A stretch of DNA of 64,000 bases, taken from the NCBI GenBank assembly GCA_947170495.1, contig CAMVUB010000001.1, forward strand, positions 53,375 to 117,374. Direction: 5' to 3'. This document shows positions 60,700-64,000 of this stretch, in pieces. Both the position numbers and the translations under genes were made by a program. The stretch is from an uncultured Prevotellaceae bacterium. GTDB lineage: Bacteria; Bacteroidota; Bacteroidia; Bacteroidales; Bacteroidaceae. Each line of letters opens with the position of its first letter. Position 1 is the first letter of the stretch. The notes beneath the pieces were generated by a model. That model did not search any database, was not told the origin of the DNA, and worked only from the letters and a program-made list of their open reading frames with translations.

Positions 60700-61205
60700 A
60701 TTTCCCATACATCTCTGTCTAAACAGCTGAGAATTATACTATCCGTTACATCCCTAAACAGATGTTGTATAATCTCCTTGTCTCTGCCTTCCAAGGTGTT
60801 TTCTATTGAGTCGAGCATAAGCTGGTATGCCTCATCGCCTTGAAGTAGAAGAATACATGTCGCTTTGTTAATGGCATCATTCATGTTTGGCTGAATTGCC
60901 ATTAAGGAATCATAGATGAAGGCTGAGCGCTGAATGGCTTGTGTCGCGGAGTCTGTCTTGCCCAGTTTGTACCATATAATGCCTTTTATGAAGGGAATCT
61001 GAGGATCATCCGTCCTCATGGGTTCCAATTCGATAATTAAGCGCAGAGCATCATCTATACTGTCGTGAGCGACCATTTTTGATACTCTGGTTTTTCCTTT
61101 CGTGGCCTCCCATTCAGTGATTTTCTGCTGAGGGATGTTTTCATGCCTATTCATGCATGACATGAGTAAAAGCGATGAAATAATAATTGCCGATTTTCTA
61201 TTCAT
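60687..61205 (-). CDS. small helical lipoprotein downstream of leader protein 2
   Basis: 172 residues from ATG at 61205. Lipobox LLMSC after NRKSAIIISSL. The rest is helical and TPR-like (DDALRLIIELEPMRTDDPQI, KTDSATQAIQRSAFIYDSLM). It mirrors the lipoprotein at 57769-58521 in position but not in sequence. Overlaps the GT2 gene, so they are co-translated. Function unknown. Confidence 0.68.
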   Translation of the reverse strand: MNRKSAIIISSLLLMSCMNRHENIPQQKITEWEATKGKTRVSKMVAHDSIDDALRLIIELEPMRTDDPQIPFIKGIIWYKLGKTDSATQAIQRSAFIYDSLMAIQPNMNDAINKATCILLLQGDEAYQLMLDSIENTLEGRDKEIIQHLFRDVTDSIILSCLDRDVWEIWEP

Positions 61206-61272
61206 AGTTATCACGTCCGTTATTAAACCTCTTCACTACATAACAGGATTCAACATCGTAGGGTGATGTTAC

Positions 61273-62106
61273 TCAATAATTTTGATATATAACCTTCTTG
61301 TCACTAACAGCTCCCCGACCTTCTTCCGTGCTATTTACGGCACCGACTATAATAATGACTTGAACATTGCCATCATAAGGGAGAGTGATGGAACCTGTTC
61401 CTATATAAATATAACGAGGGTCAATAACATAGGAGCCCGTTAGCGGACGTAGTGGCTCAAAATGTACTTGTTGTCCATTCCTGATAACACTAACACCACC
61501 TGTATAGTTGTACTCTCTATGTGAGGTAAGGGTAACATATGCTGATATCGACATTGTACGCCCTTCGATTCTATAACTCCCGCCGTAGGAGAACACTGCT
61601 GAGGCTCCACCGCCTGGGAAGGCGCCGAAATCACGACATTGGCCATTAAATGACCCTACCCCTTGCGGATAGCTATTCCCCGTCTGAACGGGAGCATTGC
61701 CACTTCCGCTTGTCGAAGTACCACTAGAGCCATCTCCCCCTGTGGTATTATCTCCTGTGCCACCTCCTATTGTCGAGCCACCGCCTCCTGAACTTGAACC
61801 GCCTTGTCCATTTCCAGAAGGGTACCCTGTTGTAGAACCGCTATTACCAGTAACATTAAGAACAGGCATGTAATAAGTCCCTTTTACAAATCCGCCTCTC
61901 CATGTACCATCTTCTATCATTGCTTCCATTTCTTCTTCCGTATAGGTCCCATAATCCCAGGGCTCATCGTCGTCAGGATTAACGATACCTGATGCGACGA
62001 CCCCAGAGATAACGATTCCAGAATCGACAATACCGGAAAAGTTCAAAAGAGCACTTGTTGTTGGGGCACCTGAGCCTGCATAATTGGTTAATGTGTACTT
62101 TTTCAT
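61273..62106 (-). CDS. leader-domain protein 2 with unrecognised beta-rich C-terminal domain
   Basis: 277 residues from the ATG of MKKYTLTNYAGSG, which overlaps the GT4 stop (ATGA). Residues 1-75 match leader protein 1 closely (SGIVDSGIVISG, VASGIVNPDDD, YGTYTEEEMEAM, WRGGFVKGTYYMP). A Gly/Ser-rich linker (about 80-140: GGSSSGGGGSTIGGGTGDN) follows. The C-terminal half (about 150-277) is beta-rich (SYRIEGRTMSISAYVTLTSH, GSYVIDPRYIYIGTGSITLP) and unlike the peptidase domain of protein 1. No signal peptide. Function unknown. Confidence 0.7.
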   Translation of the reverse strand: MKKYTLTNYAGSGAPTTSALLNFSGIVDSGIVISGVVASGIVNPDDDEPWDYGTYTEEEMEAMIEDGTWRGGFVKGTYYMPVLNVTGNSGSTTGYPSGNGQGGSSSGGGGSTIGGGTGDNTTGGDGSSGTSTSGSGNAPVQTGNSYPQGVGSFNGQCRDFGAFPGGGASAVFSYGGSYRIEGRTMSISAYVTLTSHREYNYTGGVSVIRNGQQVHFEPLRPLTGSYVIDPRYIYIGTGSITLPYDGNVQVIIIVGAVNSTEEGRGAVSDKKVIYQNY

Positions 62107-63350
62107 TTTTGAAGATGCTTTAATTGTGAATAAATATGTTCTATTGATTGAATCATTTGTTTTTCTGTGAAATGCTTGAGATATGCTTTCCGACACCCCT
62201 TTGAAAGTTGTTCCCTTAAAGATGGTTGGCAGAGAATAGCATGAATGGCTTTGGATATGGCATCAGTATCCACCTTTTGTCTCCCGTGGGAAGGGGTCAG
62301 CAAAGGGACCTTTAATGCATTGACTCCTTGTCGGAAGAATTCTCCGAGACCATCTACGTCGGTGCAGACAATAGGAAGTCCAAACACCATCATCTCTATG
62401 GCAGTGTAGCTGCACTGCTCATGGATAGAAGGGATAATCCCCATATCGGCGGTTGAATAATAAAACACCATCTCATCCAACGATAATTGCCCCGTAAATT
62501 GGATGTCAATATGGGGATATGCCGACAACAACTGTTCCCGCTTTTGAAAGGGAAAGTTACCAATAACTATCAGCTTGATAGTTCTGTCCTTGAAGTTAGA
62601 TAATGCCTGCAGTAGGAAGTTAAGTCCTTTGCTAGGATTAGAATTACCGACAAACAATAATACTGGTGGCTGATTGTGTTTTGTCAATTGTGGTGATACG
62701 TTATGGCCCGAGATGTCTGCTAACCCGTTGCACACAATATGTATCTTTTCTTCTGGAATTCCGATTGTTCGCAGGAAGTCATGTCCAGACTGTGAAACAC
62801 AAACGATAGCATCTGCATTGCGATATGCAAGCCATTCACAGGGACCATACATATAGTCGTTAATCGGATGGAGATCCCTTATAACATAGTATCGCTTATA
62901 TAGCGTATGGTATTTCTGGTAATTCCTGTCATATAAGGTTTTCCATGGGATACAATGAAGATGAGTGATAATCTTTCCTGAAACTCTTTCCTTTAAGAAG
63001 GATGCTAATTCGATAAGATTAAGTGTGTGGACATGATAGATGACAGTTGTATCGCCTTGTATCTGAGGGGACAGAAAATTAGAAATCTCGTCCCAGCAGG
63101 TTGTCCTCTCAGCGGCATCCGAGAGAAAAGTACCTAACGCTATCGGAAGACGATAAGTTTGGAACGACACCGGGATATGACATAATTGTTCTTGATACCC
63201 GAATCCATACACGATGCGTAGCCATGTGACCTTAAACTGTTTGGTTCGACCAAGCGCATTGGCCAAGGTTTGTATACACCGAGTAACGCCATTGCAAACA
63301 CCGACCTGCGTCATTTCTAACATAACAATGTGTGTGACACCTTTAGCCAT
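62103..63350 (-). CDS. family 4 glycosyltransferase
   Basis: 415 residues from ATG at 63350 (MAKGVTHIVMLEMTQVGVC; an upstream ATG at 63368 is possible). GT-B fold: VGVCNGVTRCIQTL, THLHCIPWKTLYDRN, VCVSQSGHDFL, LLFVGNSNPSKGLNFLLQAL and EQCSYTAIEMMVFGLPIV (the E-x7-E region). It transfers a sugar from a nucleotide donor. Its stop overlaps the start of leader protein 2 by four bases, so the two proteins are made together. Confidence 0.9.
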   Translation of the reverse strand: MAKGVTHIVMLEMTQVGVCNGVTRCIQTLANALGRTKQFKVTWLRIVYGFGYQEQLCHIPVSFQTYRLPIALGTFLSDAAERTTCWDEISNFLSPQIQGDTTVIYHVHTLNLIELASFLKERVSGKIITHLHCIPWKTLYDRNYQKYHTLYKRYYVIRDLHPINDYMYGPCEWLAYRNADAIVCVSQSGHDFLRTIGIPEEKIHIVCNGLADISGHNVSPQLTKHNQPPVLLFVGNSNPSKGLNFLLQALSNFKDRTIKLIVIGNFPFQKREQLLSAYPHIDIQFTGQLSLDEMVFYYSTADMGIIPSIHEQCSYTAIEMMVFGLPIVCTDVDGLGEFFRQGVNALKVPLLTPSHGRQKVDTDAISKAIHAILCQPSLREQLSKGCRKAYLKHFTEKQMIQSIEHIYSQLKHLQK

Positions 63351-64000
63351 ATAATAATTCTTTCTCAATTTGTTTTATTAGTGGAATACAAAAAGGAGGT
63401 TCCATTTTGCGGGCAAAGAAAGCATCGGATTGTCGAATATCCTGAAAATGTTCAATGCCAAGATTGGAAGGGTTGTTCCCGTGCTCACTATTCCAACGGA
63501 TATAACGGAGGTTACAGTCTAGACGATGAATAGGACTGAGGTTGACGATGACCGTAGGAACATAGCACTCTTCGGGTGCGAATTCGTATCGAAAATGTTC
63601 AAGGAAAGCAGGTGACTCTAAGGTATAGGCTGACAGCAATCGCGCAGAAGCAGCCGTGATGGAGAACCATTGTGACCCTTTATAGTATCGTGGGAAGCAT
63701 TGAGGACACCTCCTGCGAAAGCCGTTTCTCAACTGATGGTTGCTCCATGCAAGAACTGTATTTCGTCCTCTCTTACAACGGGTATCCACACGGTCGTATG
63801 GTTGGAAGATAGATAGCCTGCGCAGAACATCAAAATGGTTGCTCTCAATGTCCAGTTCATGATACTCGATGAAATCGAGTCTAGAATGGACCTCGAAAAA
63901 GGATAAGAACGTTCGCAAAGGCTTGATAGGATAGTCCTGACCGCTGATGAGATGATAGTAGTCCGCATGGCTGTCGGACAAAGCCGTTTGGAGTAAATAC
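63343..64000 (-). CDS. core-2/I-branching-type glycosyltransferase (GT14-like), 5' truncated
   Basis: The frame is open to the window edge, so the N-terminal part is missing. Visible: YYHLISGQDYPIKPLRTFLSF, the SGQDYP motif of the branch family, then GSQWFSITAASARLL and AFLEHFRYEFAPEECYVPTV, and CNLRYIRWN. Bacterial members add branch sugars such as GlcNAc or xylose to surface glycans. Its stop lies 7 bases inside the next gene, giving three glycosyltransferases in one A/T-rich operon with the leader proteins. Confidence 0.85.
   Translation of the reverse strand, partial: YLLQTALSDSHADYYHLISGQDYPIKPLRTFLSFFEVHSRLDFIEYHELDIESNHFDVLRRLSIFQPYDRVDTRCKRGRNTVLAWSNHQLRNGFRRRCPQCFPRYYKGSQWFSITAASARLLSAYTLESPAFLEHFRYEFAPEECYVPTVIVNLSPIHRLDCNLRYIRWNSEHGNNPSNLGIEHFQDIRQSDAFFARKMEPPFCIPLIKQIEKELLYG

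Overview
The window looks like a chromosome segment of a Bacteroidota bacterium of the Prevotella type. The reasons are: -7 promoter boxes of the TAnnTTTG form placed 20-250 bases before many genes; protein families that are nearly confined to this phylum (DUF4294, DUF2851, DUF3109, DUF4248, DUF4369 thioredoxins, HU-HIG, smalltalk); a fused SecDF; ATP-dependent PEP carboxykinase next to a CoA-transferase; and secreted proteins ending in a G(V/I)YI-x-NG(K/R)K-type tail. No rRNA, tRNA, CRISPR array or intact transposon was seen.

Layout. 1-2.9 kb: tripartite drug efflux operon (TolC-like, HlyD adaptor, MFS pump). 3-9.4 kb: two large secreted enzymes (a clan GH-D-like glycosidase and a metallophosphoesterase) facing each other across a 500-base region made of short palindromes at 22-base spacing. 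9.4-22.2 kb: housekeeping block (RNase H, ArgS, HU, rhomboid protease, EEP phosphatase, SecDF, XerD, a TPR/OmpA lipoprotein, a thioredoxin-fold lipoprotein, DUF4294). 22.2-26.3 kb: GH3 glycosidase and TyrS. 26.4-31.7 kb: five genes for exopolysaccharide assembly and decoration (GT11/23-like transferase, F420H2-dehydrogenase-like Fe-S protein, pyruvyl transferase, acyltransferase, GT). 31.8-35 kb: fermentation genes (acetyl/succinyl-CoA transferase family, PckA). 35.4-36.2 kb: antitoxin plus PIN toxin broken by an amber codon. 36.5-43.8 kb: DUF3109, Ung, LepB, DapB, DUF2851, DprA, HIT protein, GreA. 44-54.1 kb: thioredoxin-fold protein/flotillin/NfeD operon, SpmAB-like membrane protein, SufC-YbeY-SufD, TlpA-like oxidoreductase, THUMP-like methyltransferase, WbqC-like protein. 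54.2-57.3 kb: a phage-flavoured cassette (amidase, smalltalk, HU-HIG, DUF4248 and two hypothetical proteins).

57.3-64 kb is visibly more A/T-rich. It opens with a candidate structured RNA and holds two copies of a three-part module: glycosyltransferase, a protein with a shared 75-residue N-terminal 'leader' domain and glycine/serine-rich linker, and a small lipoprotein. The two leader proteins have unrelated C-terminal halves, one a papain/C39-like cysteine-peptidase fold. This is my best candidate for an undescribed system.

A second theme is short dispersed repeats. At least five kinds are present: arrays of differing palindromes at 22-23 base spacing, mostly between convergent genes; a G/C-rich palindrome with a G-quadruplex motif in about a dozen copies, many in-frame inside genes; a 49-base element present in two unrelated genes and read in two different frames; a 45-base intergenic element; and heptanucleotide tandem repeats. 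They behave like in-frame palindromic elements known from Rickettsia, but that comparison is inference.
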